Positions 1 to 6,458 of a stretch of DNA of 7,799 bases are shown here, piece after piece. The DNA lies in the NCBI GenBank assembly GCA_014379785.1, contig JACMLD010000208.1, positions 1 through 7,799 of the forward strand, given 5' to 3'. The translations under genes and the position numbers were made by a program. The notes under the pieces were generated by a model. That model did no database searches and had not been told where the DNA came from. It saw nothing but the letters and a program-made list of their open reading frames with translations. Positions within the stretch are counted from its first letter, which is position 1. Every line of letters begins with the position of its first letter. The stretch comes from Chitinophagaceae bacterium. GTDB taxonomy: Bacteria; Bacteroidota; Bacteroidia; Chitinophagales; Chitinophagaceae.

Positions 1-201
1 AAATATGTTGCGCATGATTGTGTACAACCACGCCTTGATATTCGTGCCTACATTGTATTTATCACTGTTTGCAAGGGCCTTGTAAAGGGTTTCCTGATAG
101 AGATCCTGTGCAGCATCCGAATCCTTGGTTAGCGTAACTGCGAAAGGCTTCAGAAATTCAGCATTATTTACGAGTAGTTGATTAAATTCTAAAGTTGACA
201 T
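1..201 (-). CDS. ECF-type RNA polymerase sigma factor, N-terminal part (runs off the left edge)
   Basis: Only the first 67 residues are in the window; the gene continues beyond position 1. The protein starts MSTLEFNQLLVNN and holds sigma region 2: DSDAAQDLYQETLYKAL at about residues 27-43 (region 2.1-2.2, core-polymerase contact), then IKAWLYTIMRNIF at 55-67 (region 2.3-2.4, -10 melting and recognition). It would redirect RNA polymerase to a small set of promoters. ATG at 201 is chosen because the next in-frame codons upstream soon meet a stop and the N-terminus matches Bacteroidota ECF factors. No clear Shine-Dalgarno site is seen. A good Bacteroidota promoter lies just upstream. The gene is divergent from the yfiR-like/receptor pair and lies near a B12-binding MerR regulator. 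In other Bacteroidota, sigma factors of this look are often found beside carotenoid genes (recalled from family knowledge, not shown here). No anti-sigma gene is visible. Confidence 0.88.
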   Translation of the reverse strand, partial: MSTLEFNQLLVNNAEFLKPFAVTLTKDSDAAQDLYQETLYKALANSDKYNVGTNIKAWLYTIMRNIF

Positions 202-227
202 GTCCGAGTGTTTAAGAAATCATAGGA

Positions 228-260
228 CAAAATTAAACAAAAAAAAATGAGACGAGCAAA
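228..260 (-). promoter_or_regulatory. Bacteroidota-type promoter for the sigma-factor gene
   Basis: Read on the minus strand, TTTG (260-257) is followed after 21 nt by TAATTTTG (235-228). This matches the Bacteroidota primary-sigma consensus of a -33 TTTG and a -7 TAnnTTTG with about 19-21 nt between. Transcription would begin near 220, leaving a leader of about 20 nt before the ATG at 201. The match is by eye only. Confidence 0.55.
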
Positions 261-269
261 TTTTGCCTA

Positions 270-283
270 TTAACTATTGTTAA
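270..283. promoter_or_regulatory. Candidate operator: perfect inverted repeat TTAAC-N4-GTTAA
   Basis: TTAAC (270-274), a TATT spacer and GTTAA (279-283) form a perfect dyad that begins about 10 bp upstream of the -33 element of the sigma-factor promoter. It is flanked by a direct repeat TGCCTATT at 264-271 and 291-298, whose first copy overlaps the dyad by two bases. The position suits a regulator site in the divergent region. The DNA is AT-rich, so chance remains possible. Confidence 0.3.
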
Positions 284-442
284 AAAACCGTGCCTATTGA
301 AAATCCTGTCAAAAAGTCAAAGTAAAATCACTTACCTCACCAGGGCATTAACCCTTAATACGACTAAAGACGGATGTTTCCTCCAATAAATACGTAGGAT
401 TGGCTGTTTTAGGTTGCTCTTAACCTGATTTCAGAACACTAT

Positions 443-1021
443 ATGCTGTACCCTCATCTGGCCCGTCTCTCCATTTTGGGAGACCGCCCGAAAGCGAAAA
501 GAAAACTGCTCAGACTGGTGCTCACCTGTCTGATTTTCGTTTTTGCAGGAACGGCAGGACAGGCACAAACCGGCACTAATTACAGTATCTACGCGAATGT
601 TATCTACCATTTTACAAAATATGTGGACTGGCCGGACGATAGAAAATACGGAGATTTTGTCATCGCCATCATCGGAGATTCCCCTCTTTATGACCAGTTA
701 AAATCCAGTACTGCCAATAAAATGGCAGGAAACCAGCGAATCGTTGTCCTAAAATACCAGAGCCTCCCGTCAAATATTTCCTGCCATATTCTCTTCATAT
801 CCGAGGAAAAAAGCTTTTCTCTAAAAAAAATATCGGAGGCGACCGCGGGCAATTCCATTCTCATCGTGTCTGAGAAAGAGGGGATGGCGCAGCGGGGCGC
901 ATGCATAAACCTTGTCATCGTGGATGATCATCTGAAGCTTGAGATAAATAGAAACATGATCGAAAAGCGCGAGCTGAATATCGCAAACGAACTGCTCAAA
1001 CTTGGTACCCTGGTAAAATAA
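443..1021 (+). CDS. YfiR-family (DUF4154) periplasmic protein
   Basis: This 192-residue protein looks like a YfiR/HmsC-type periplasmic protein. A hydrophobic segment at about 22-41 ending GQA|Q reads as a Sec signal peptide. The family hallmarks follow: YANVIYHFTKYVDWP (50-64), an IAIIGDSP strand-turn (74-81), GACINLVIVDD (152-162) and LEINRNMIEKRELNIANELL (166-185). In Pseudomonas, YfiR restrains the inner-membrane diguanylate cyclase YfiN. No such partner is in this window, so the signalling output here is unknown. The 21 residues before the hydrophobic stretch are unusually long; a TTG at 476 would give a shorter signal peptide, but the ATG is kept because there is no ribosome-binding evidence either way. 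The stop lies 5 nt before the receptor gene, so the two are almost certainly one operon. No convincing TAnnTTTG promoter is seen upstream; a short dyad, AGGTT-N6-AACCT, sits at 411-426. Confidence 0.82.
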   Translation: MLYPHLARLSILGDRPKAKRKLLRLVLTCLIFVFAGTAGQAQTGTNYSIYANVIYHFTKYVDWPDDRKYGDFVIAIIGDSPLYDQLKSSTANKMAGNQRIVVLKYQSLPSNISCHILFISEEKSFSLKKISEATAGNSILIVSEKEGMAQRGACINLVIVDDHLKLEINRNMIEKRELNIANELLKLGTLVK

Positions 1022-1026
1022 TTCAC

Positions 1027-3306
1027 ATGAAAAACTTCGAACCAAAGAAAAAAGTCTTCCTGGTGTTCACCATTCTTGTGACATCAGCAACGGCATTTTC
1101 ACAAGACTCCGCTATCACAAAGCTTTCTGCCCTTAGCCTGAAAGATTTGCTCAATGTAAAAATAACCACCGTCAGCAGGAATGCCCAGGCAATTGGTATT
1201 GCACCAGCCACCGTTGTGCTGGTCTCCAAAACACAGATAGCCCAGAGAAACTACCAGTCACTGCTGGACGTACTGTACGACCTGCCGGACATTAAGATCG
1301 AAGACAAAGTTTACTCAGGCGTAAGAAATATAATCACAGTACGTGGAACGAGAGGGATTGAGAAGTTTGTCATCATGATCGATGGCATCAAGATATCATC
1401 ACCCTCCGGCGAAGCGCTGCCTGTAATGGAGAATTATCCGGTTCATTCAGCTGAACAAATTGAAATTGTCTATGGTCCGGCATCGGCTTTGTACGGCGCA
1501 GATGCTGTATCAGGCGTGATAAACATCATCACAAAAAAACTTTCACAACAGAATATCATCGCTGAAGCCTCTACGGCTACCGGGACATCCGGGTATACGA
1601 ATACAACGCTCTTCATCGCCAAAAAAATTGCTGAAAATTCCAGTTTCACCGCATCGGGTCAGTACAGCCAGGATAACCAACCGGATCTCAGCAAAGTCTA
1701 TAAAGACGATGCATCCTTAAATGTGGACCATTATAAAACAGGCGTTTTTAATACCATTTATGGTCCGCAAAAGCCAGCAAAATTTGTCAGACCATCATAT
1801 GAAGCACCTACAAAAGCATATAATGCGTTTGCGTCTCTGAAACTGGGAGACTTCACAGCATCATGGTTTCGCAACTATGCACAGACATCGACAGCATACG
1901 GAAATAATACATCCAATGCCATATACAACAAGGATGTTTTTATGGGACAGACCGTTAACAATTTATCTGCCTCCTACAGAAAGACCATAGGAATTTTCAA
2001 CTCGGCCACATTCTTCGTAGCAAGTCAGTATGAACTCGATCCCAATACCAACTACAGAAATCTATATACAGGCATGGAAGCAGCCTATAAATATGCAGAA
2101 ACCAGCATGATAAAAATCGAGCAGCAAGTGGATTATAAACCCACCGAAAAAATCAACGTGACCGCTGGCATCGCATATGACCGTTACACATCAACACCAC
2201 AAAGTGCCGACCTCAAGGACCCGGTCAACACAAAGAGTTTTGTAACCGGGAGCTATCTCGGCACTGAAACATTCTACAGACCAGAAGGCCTTGCCGCTCA
2301 ATTCTACCATATCCGTTATCAAAATTTCGGAACCTATATTCAGGGGCAAATCACTGCCTCGTCCAAATTGAATTTTACGATCGGAACCAGGTATGACTAC
2401 AACTCGCGCTATGGCGAGACCTTCAATCCCAGGCTGGGACTGGTTTACACGCCGAACAAAAAAACGACTGTCAAGTTTCTTTACGGGAGCGCGTTTCTTG
2501 CCCCGACACCTTCAGATGCATATGTACAGTACGGTTCATTTTACAGCGCGGACTCGGGCAGAACATACCAATCGTCCTTCCTGCACCTGCCGAATCCCTA
2601 CCTCAAACCCGTCATGTCGCATACCTTTGAGTTGAGTGTACGAAGAACACTGGCTGACAATCTCATTCTTTCTGTAAACGGGTATTTTACCTTAATCAAA
2701 GGACTGCTCATTTTCTCCGATGACAACAGTACCACCAAACTTTACAACAATTCTTTCAACGGAATACCCGTCGACTATATCGAAGTATTCACAAATAACA
2801 ATCGCCAGAAAAATTATGGTGGTAGCATGCAGCTGGAATGGAAACATTCATTTGGAAACGCATTGCTAAAAAGTTATGCCTCTATAAATTATATCAACGG
2901 CGCCTTTGAAGACGGCCTTTCTGAAAAAAGGGAAACTGGAAAAGATACCGAACTGGATTTCATTTCTCATTATACATTCAGACTGGGTGGTGATTTAAGC
3001 ATTGGCAAATTCAGCATATCCCCCCGATTGTCTCTCCTCAGCAGGCAAAATATCACCGGACTCGCTGATACGACAGGTGCGATAAATAAAAGGCAAACCA
3101 TTCCCGGATACGCTTTACTGAACGTTTCGACCAACTTTCAACTGGGCGACAAACTGACGGTTTTCGCAAATGTGAGCAATGCACTGAATCAAAAATTTCG
3201 ATCAGTTGGATTCAATATGGATATCCAAAAGACTGACACAGAAGTTTTTCACGGTCAAAGGATGGATCCCATCAGGATTACCGGCGGACTCCGGTTCGCG
3301 TTGTAG
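1027..3306 (+). CDS. TonB-dependent outer-membrane receptor
   Basis: This 759-residue protein has a signal peptide (about 1-25, cleaved near AFS|Q). A short linker follows with LSALSLKDLLNVKITTVSR (33-51), typical of receptors found with YfiR-like proteins. The plug domain spans about 57-171 and contains the ITVRG strand (103-107), MIDGIKI (117-123) and the classic GADAVSGVINIITK (157-170). The remainder, about 175-759, is rich in alternating aromatic strands and fits a 22-strand barrel ending GGLRFAL. It would sit in the outer membrane and import a ligand using TonB energy. The substrate cannot be read from sequence. The N-terminal region is too short for an STN signalling domain, so direct anti-sigma signalling is unlikely. 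There is no SusD partner or carboxypeptidase-like N-terminal domain, which argues against a SusC-type glycan importer. Translation is probably coupled to the yfiR-like gene. Confidence 0.93.
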   Translation: MKNFEPKKKVFLVFTILVTSATAFSQDSAITKLSALSLKDLLNVKITTVSRNAQAIGIAPATVVLVSKTQIAQRNYQSLLDVLYDLPDIKIEDKVYSGVRNIITVRGTRGIEKFVIMIDGIKISSPSGEALPVMENYPVHSAEQIEIVYGPASALYGADAVSGVINIITKKLSQQNIIAEASTATGTSGYTNTTLFIAKKIAENSSFTASGQYSQDNQPDLSKVYKDDASLNVDHYKTGVFNTIYGPQKPAKFVRPSYEAPTKAYNAFASLKLGDFTASWFRNYAQTSTAYGNNTSNAIYNKDVFMGQTVNNLSASYRKTIGIFNSATFFVASQYELDPNTNYRNLYTGMEAAYKYAETSMIKIEQQVDYKPTEKINVTAGIAYDRYTSTPQSADLKDPVNTKSFVTGSYLGTETFYRPEGLAAQFYHIRYQNFGTYIQGQITASSKLNFTIGTRYDYNSRYGETFNPRLGLVYTPNKKTTVKFLYGSAFLAPTPSDAYVQYGSFYSADSGRTYQSSFLHLPNPYLKPVMSHTFELSVRRTLADNLILSVNGYFTLIKGLLIFSDDNSTTKLYNNSFNGIPVDYIEVFTNNNRQKNYGGSMQLEWKHSFGNALLKSYASINYINGAFEDGLSEKRETGKDTELDFISHYTFRLGGDLSIGKFSISPRLSLLSRQNITGLADTTGAINKRQTIPGYALLNVSTNFQLGDKLTVFANVSNALNQKFRSVGFNMDIQKTDTEVFHGQRMDPIRITGGLRFAL

Positions 3307-3309
3307 AAA

Positions 3310-3339
3310 TTTGCGAAACAGTTCTGTGGAATTATTTTG
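3310..3339 (+). promoter_or_regulatory. Possible promoter for the MerR/B12 regulator
   Basis: TTTG at 3310-3313 is followed after 18 nt by TTATTTTG (3332-3339), one mismatch from TAnnTTTG. The start would fall near 3345, giving a leader of about 38 nt to the ATG at 3383. The -7 element is overlapped by a dyad, ATTAT-TTTG-ATAAT (3331-3344), which could be an autoregulatory site. The match is imperfect and the DNA is AT-rich. Confidence 0.35.
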
Positions 3340-3382
3340 ATAATAACTTAAACAATTTATTTACTTCCTGCGTTTTAATGGC

Positions 3383-4261
3383 ATGAACACGTTTACCATA
3401 AAAGACCTGGAAAACCTTTCCGGCATCAAGGCGCACACCATCCGCATCTGGGAACAGCGTTATTCATTTATAAAGCCGCAAAGGACAGATACAAATATCC
3501 GTTACTACAGCAACGATGAGCTGAAGGCGATACTGAACATCGCCCTGCTTAACAAGTATGGCTTTAAGATATCCCATATTGACAAAATGCGGCCTGAAGA
3601 GATCCGTGAAAAAATCGTGTCCATCTCCAGCACCCAGGCGCAGCAGGAAAGAATGATAAACGACATGATCCATGCCATGGTTGACCTCAACATGGAAGAA
3701 CTCGAGAATCTCCTGGACGACTATATCGAGTCAAGAGGGGTCGACAAAACAATCAACCAGATTATATTTCCTTTTCTTGAGCGAATTGGAATTCTTTGGC
3801 TGACCAACCATATCAACCCTGCCCAGGAACACCTGGTAACGAATATTATCCGTCAGAAAATGATTGTAGGAATAGAAGGCGCATTCAGCCATATACAGAC
3901 AAACAAAACTGTATTGCTGTTTTTACCGGAAGGAGAACATCACGAACTGGGACTGCTGTATATGCATTACCTGCTGAAAAGCCGGGGAGTGAAGACGATC
4001 TATATCGGCGCAAATGTGCCGATGAAGGATATTGATTTTGTTACCAAATTAAAAAAGCCTGACTATCTGTACACACATCTGACTACAGTAAACGGGAATT
4101 TCAATTTCGAAAGATTTCTCAATAATGTGGAGACAAAGCTTCCGCAGACACCCATGGTCATTTCCGGACTGCTCACACGTCAGTATAAAAAGAAAGTCCC
4201 TTCAAAAGTAAGTTTCAAACAGAGTTTATCGGAAGTGCTGGAATATGTGGGAACGCTGTAG
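3383..4261 (+). CDS. MerR-family regulator with cobalamin-binding domain (CarH/LitR-like)
   Basis: This 292-residue protein has three parts. Residues 3-70 are a MerR winged helix (TIKDLENLSGIKAHTIRIWE, then RYYSNDEL). About 85-165 is a helical cobalamin cap with W139-x9-E149-H150. About 174-290 is a Rossmann-type B12-binding domain with E185-x-H187-x-x-G190, where His187 is the expected lower axial ligand. This is the architecture of CarH/LitR, repressors that bind DNA as tetramers with adenosylcobalamin and fall apart in light. The residue after Trp139 is Leu140, whereas Thermus CarH has His132 there, the ligand formed after photolysis; His143 lies nearby. Light sensing is therefore an inference and a light-independent B12 sensor is possible. 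Usual targets are carotenoid, photolyase and ECF sigma genes; the divergent sigma-factor gene at 1-201 is the nearest candidate. The stop at 4259-4261 faces the glycosyltransferase across a repeat. Confidence 0.9.
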   Translation: MNTFTIKDLENLSGIKAHTIRIWEQRYSFIKPQRTDTNIRYYSNDELKAILNIALLNKYGFKISHIDKMRPEEIREKIVSISSTQAQQERMINDMIHAMVDLNMEELENLLDDYIESRGVDKTINQIIFPFLERIGILWLTNHINPAQEHLVTNIIRQKMIVGIEGAFSHIQTNKTVLLFLPEGEHHELGLLYMHYLLKSRGVKTIYIGANVPMKDIDFVTKLKKPDYLYTHLTTVNGNFNFERFLNNVETKLPQTPMVISGLLTRQYKKKVPSKVSFKQSLSEVLEYVGTL

Positions 4262-4268
4262 GGTGTCC

Positions 4269-4368
4269 GTCATTCCGACTCCCTTCGCGAAGCGAAGCGG
4301 GTGGAGGAATCCCCAGCTATTACTCAACTCCGGTCGGCAGGGGACCCCTCGGCTACGCTCGGGGTGAC
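4269..4368 (+). repeat. REP-doublet-like palindromic element, copy 1
   Basis: This 100-bp element begins GTCATTCCGAC and ends CGGGGTGAC. The left unit folds as ATTCC (4272-4276) with GGAAT (4306-4310), enclosing an inner stem TTCGC/GCGAA (4284-4288, 4292-4296) with a GAA loop. The right unit folds as ACCCC (4344-4348) with GGGGT (4361-4365). It fills the convergent gap between the MerR regulator and the glycosyltransferase and may act as a bidirectional transcript end, although no T-run follows the stems. Copies 2 and 3 lie at 6349 and 7392 in the same orientation. Confidence 0.8.
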
Positions 4369-4372
4369 TGCC

Positions 4373-4396
4373 CTCAACTCCGGTCGGCTGGGGTGA
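4373..4396 (+). repeat. Truncated second right end of the palindromic element
   Basis: CTCAACTCCGGTCGGC at 4373-4388 repeats 4323-4338 exactly, 50 bp downstream, and runs directly into GGGGTGAC. Compared with copy 1, the whole right hairpin (about 20 bp) is missing. The segment lies inside the end of the glycosyltransferase gene and encodes its last residues and stop. Confidence 0.75.
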
Positions 4397-5582
4397 CCGT
4401 CCCCAATTCCTCAAGCATCTCCTTCGTTTTCCTTATCTGGTCTTCAATATCGAAATTTTGCATGGTAAACTTTTTTCCATGCTGGCCGAAACTGGCCCTG
4501 AGGTGGGAATCATTCACCAATTTTACAAGCGCATCGGCAAATGCAGAAACATCTCCCGGATTTGTGATAAACCCGGTCTGGTTGTGGAGTACAACTTCTG
4601 CGACCGCGCCAACGCGTGTCGACAATACCGGTTTTGAGCAGGCCTGCGCTTCCATCAGCGAGACAGGAGTGCCTTCGTTGTGTGATGTAAGCACAACAAT
4701 GTCTAGTCCATTGATTGCTTTTTCTATATCAGTAATCCATGAAGTGAAAGTAAGTTGAGTGCGTCGCTCCTCTTCAGGAAAATACACTGTATCAATTCCT
4801 TTGGATTTTGCTTTTGCTATCAATTGTGTCCGCAATGATTCACCATCGCCGACCACAAAAAATCTTGCCTGTGGGATCTTTTTGAGTGCTTCAAAAACCA
4901 CCTCTATAAAAAAAGCATGGTTTTTTACCGGAACAATTCTTCCAATAATTCCGATCGCAATTTCGTCGTCTTCGAGAAGATACTTTTCCCGAAACCCGCG
5001 TCGAAGGATTCCCGATGCATCATCAAATTTTGATGTCTGAATACCCACTGCCATATGCCGGATCTTTTCTTTTGCTGCAATCCGGTATTTTGAAAAAAGT
5101 TCCTCCTTCTGCCTTGCACTCACCGTTGTGATGCAGGTAGAGAGGGAAGCTGCGTACCGCTCGAGCGCAACCACTACCCTGGCGAGAATGGGATGAAAAT
5201 AGGAATGGAACACATGGCCGTGATAGGCATGAATAATAACCGGCACTTTCTCGCGATGTGCCGCTACCCGTCCGAGAAATCCCGGCTTTGCGCCAATGGT
5301 CTGGACAAAATCCGGTTTATAGTGCCGGATGAGTTTTCGAATGGTCCTGAATGCTATTAAATCGTTACCCGGCAAAATACTTCGTCTCAGCTCGTCTACC
5401 CTGATATGAGTGACGCCATCCAGCAGGTTTGCGACAAAATTTACTTCGAGTTCATCGTCCTCTTTCTTCCCCGTTACCAAAACAATTCGATACTCCTTCC
5501 TGAGCGCATGGATGATCTGCAGGGTATTCATCGCCGTGCCACCCACAACCAGGCGATTCAATATGATCATGATGGTTTTCAA
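4374..5582 (-). CDS. GT4-family glycosyltransferase
   Basis: This 402-residue protein has the GT-B fold. The N-terminal acceptor half starts KTIMIILNRLVVGGTAMNT with the glycine pair at 14-15. The C-terminal donor half has GIIGRIVPVKN (211-221), VVGDGESL (243-250) and the GT4 E-x7-E motif E303-GTPVSLM-E311, which contacts the nucleotide sugar. It is probably a cytoplasmic retaining enzyme that adds a sugar to a lipid-linked or polysaccharide intermediate; donor and acceptor cannot be told. The start is a TTG at 5582, chosen because it places the GG pair at the usual distance; an ATG at 5570 would cut into the first strand. The gene lies 18 nt after the phosphatase stop, so the two are probably co-transcribed. 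The last seven codons (VTPADRS) and the stop come from a palindromic repeat remnant, so the original C-terminus was likely different. Confidence 0.9.
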   Translation of the reverse strand: MKTIMIILNRLVVGGTAMNTLQIIHALRKEYRIVLVTGKKEDDELEVNFVANLLDGVTHIRVDELRRSILPGNDLIAFRTIRKLIRHYKPDFVQTIGAKPGFLGRVAAHREKVPVIIHAYHGHVFHSYFHPILARVVVALERYAASLSTCITTVSARQKEELFSKYRIAAKEKIRHMAVGIQTSKFDDASGILRRGFREKYLLEDDEIAIGIIGRIVPVKNHAFFIEVVFEALKKIPQARFFVVGDGESLRTQLIAKAKSKGIDTVYFPEEERRTQLTFTSWITDIEKAINGLDIVVLTSHNEGTPVSLMEAQACSKPVLSTRVGAVAEVVLHNQTGFITNPGDVSAFADALVKLVNDSHLRASFGQHGKKFTMQNFDIEDQIRKTKEMLEELGTVTPADRS

Positions 5583-5600
5583 ATATGGAAAAGGATCAGA

Positions 5601-6332
5601 TTAAAGAAGACTGTTTTGGATTTTGCCACTGTCGAGGAGTTGGTTGATAACAGGCATGATCGGTTGCGCATACCGGAATGCATCAAGGTGGCGTTGGTGG
5701 TGAAGATCGGTTCCCAGGTAATCGATGTAATTTTTCGATATGAGATAGTGGGAAAGCTCCTGTGTAATCTTTCCGTAATACCCTGTAAGTGACAGGATGT
5801 TTAGCTGAAAAAGGCAACCCATATCTCTCAGCTGATCGTAGATGGCTTTATTGCCTGAAAAGTATGCATACCGCTCCGGATGCGCCAGTATGGGTTCAAA
5901 ACCTTTTATGCTGAGGTTGAAAATTTTTTCTTTCAGGTTAAGCGGTGGTGATACAAACGAAAATTCCACCAGAATGCGTTTGCCCGTGATCGTTAGAAGC
6001 TCTTCATCTCTGTCGAGCATTTCATCAAAATGATCATCGAGAAAATATTCGGCTGCGAAGCGGATGTTTTCATGCTGACTGTGCGCTTTCAGCGTGGCGG
6101 CTGCTCCGCTGATGGTCGTGGGCGTGTTTTTATACATATCCCACATGATATGCGGGGTCGCGATAAATTTTGAATAGCCCAGATCTTCAAGTCCTTTTTT
6201 CAATTCAGCAGAAGTTGCTGAGTCGGGTGATCCGTCGTCAATCCCTGGCAGCAGATGTGAGTGCATATCTGTCCCTATGCCGCTGAAGTCAACAGGTGCA
6301 GAGTTTTTTCGTTTTTTGAAAATGGAGAACAT
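5601..6332 (-). CDS. PHP-type tyrosine-protein phosphatase (CpsB/YwqE-like)
   Basis: A 243-residue protein of the PHP metal-dependent phosphatase family. Metal-binding motifs, numbered from the chosen start: DMHSHLLPGIDDGS (H24, H26), ATPH (H61), AAEYFLDDHF (E95), ILVEFSF (E123), ILAHPERY (H151) and LGTDLHH (D209, H211). Relatives remove phosphate from capsule/EPS tyrosine kinases (Wzc/CapB type) and so tune polysaccharide length and export. No kinase gene is in the window. An upstream in-frame ATG at 6353 would add seven residues, but that codon lies in a palindromic repeat. ATG at 6332 gives MFSIFKKRKN, like related proteins, and is preferred. It lies between fcl and the glycosyltransferase on the same strand. 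All expected metal ligands are present, so the enzyme looks active. Confidence 0.9.
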   Translation of the reverse strand: MFSIFKKRKNSAPVDFSGIGTDMHSHLLPGIDDGSPDSATSAELKKGLEDLGYSKFIATPHIMWDMYKNTPTTISGAAATLKAHSQHENIRFAAEYFLDDHFDEMLDRDEELLTITGKRILVEFSFVSPPLNLKEKIFNLSIKGFEPILAHPERYAYFSGNKAIYDQLRDMGCLFQLNILSLTGYYGKITQELSHYLISKNYIDYLGTDLHHQRHLDAFRYAQPIMPVINQLLDSGKIQNSLL

Positions 6333-6348
6333 AAATAATTTTGGTGCT

Positions 6349-6429
6349 GTCATGCCGAGCGTAGCCGAGGCATCCCCTGCTATCAGTCGGACAGTCGGCT
6401 GGGGACCCCTCGGCTACGCTCGGGGTGAC
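6349..6429 (+). repeat. REP-doublet-like palindromic element, copy 2 (near-perfect inverted repeat)
   Basis: This 81-bp element has two inverted 29-bp units, 6349-6377 and 6401-6429, matching at 25 of 29 positions and sharing a 16-nt core, CCGAGCGTAGCCGAGG. A 23-nt centre lies between them and carries CAGTCGG twice. Each unit also folds alone: ATGCC/GGCAT (6352-6356, 6369-6373) on the left and ACCCC/GGGGT on the right. It occupies the fcl-phosphatase junction. This layout resembles REP doublets (REPINs) moved in other bacteria by RAYT transposases; none is encoded here. Confidence 0.85.
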
Positions 6430-6458
6430 GGCCCTCCGGTACGCGCTCCCTCCAACCA

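Noticed and set aside
3315..3339. Possible rho-independent terminator after the receptor gene (ACAG-TT-CTGT, then AT-rich DNA)
   Set aside because: The stem is only 4 bp with a 2-nt loop and no continuous T-run, so it is too weak to call.
4226..4414. Minus-strand small frame across repeat copy 1
   Set aside because: It is made mostly of palindromic repeat sequence and overlaps the ends of two real genes.
4393..5040. Open frames on the plus strand opposite the glycosyltransferase (4393-4758 and 4759-5040)
   Set aside because: They are antisense to a clear GT4 gene, rich in Ser/Pro/Thr as expected of a shadow frame, and show no family features.
5625..5631. GCCACTG, the core of the cobalamin-riboswitch B12 box
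   Set aside because: It lies inside the 3' coding end of the phosphatase gene, with no other riboswitch elements around it and no suitable downstream gene.
5406..5792. Plus-strand 128-codon frame spanning the glycosyltransferase/phosphatase junction
   Set aside because: It is antisense to two well-supported genes and resembles no recognisable protein.
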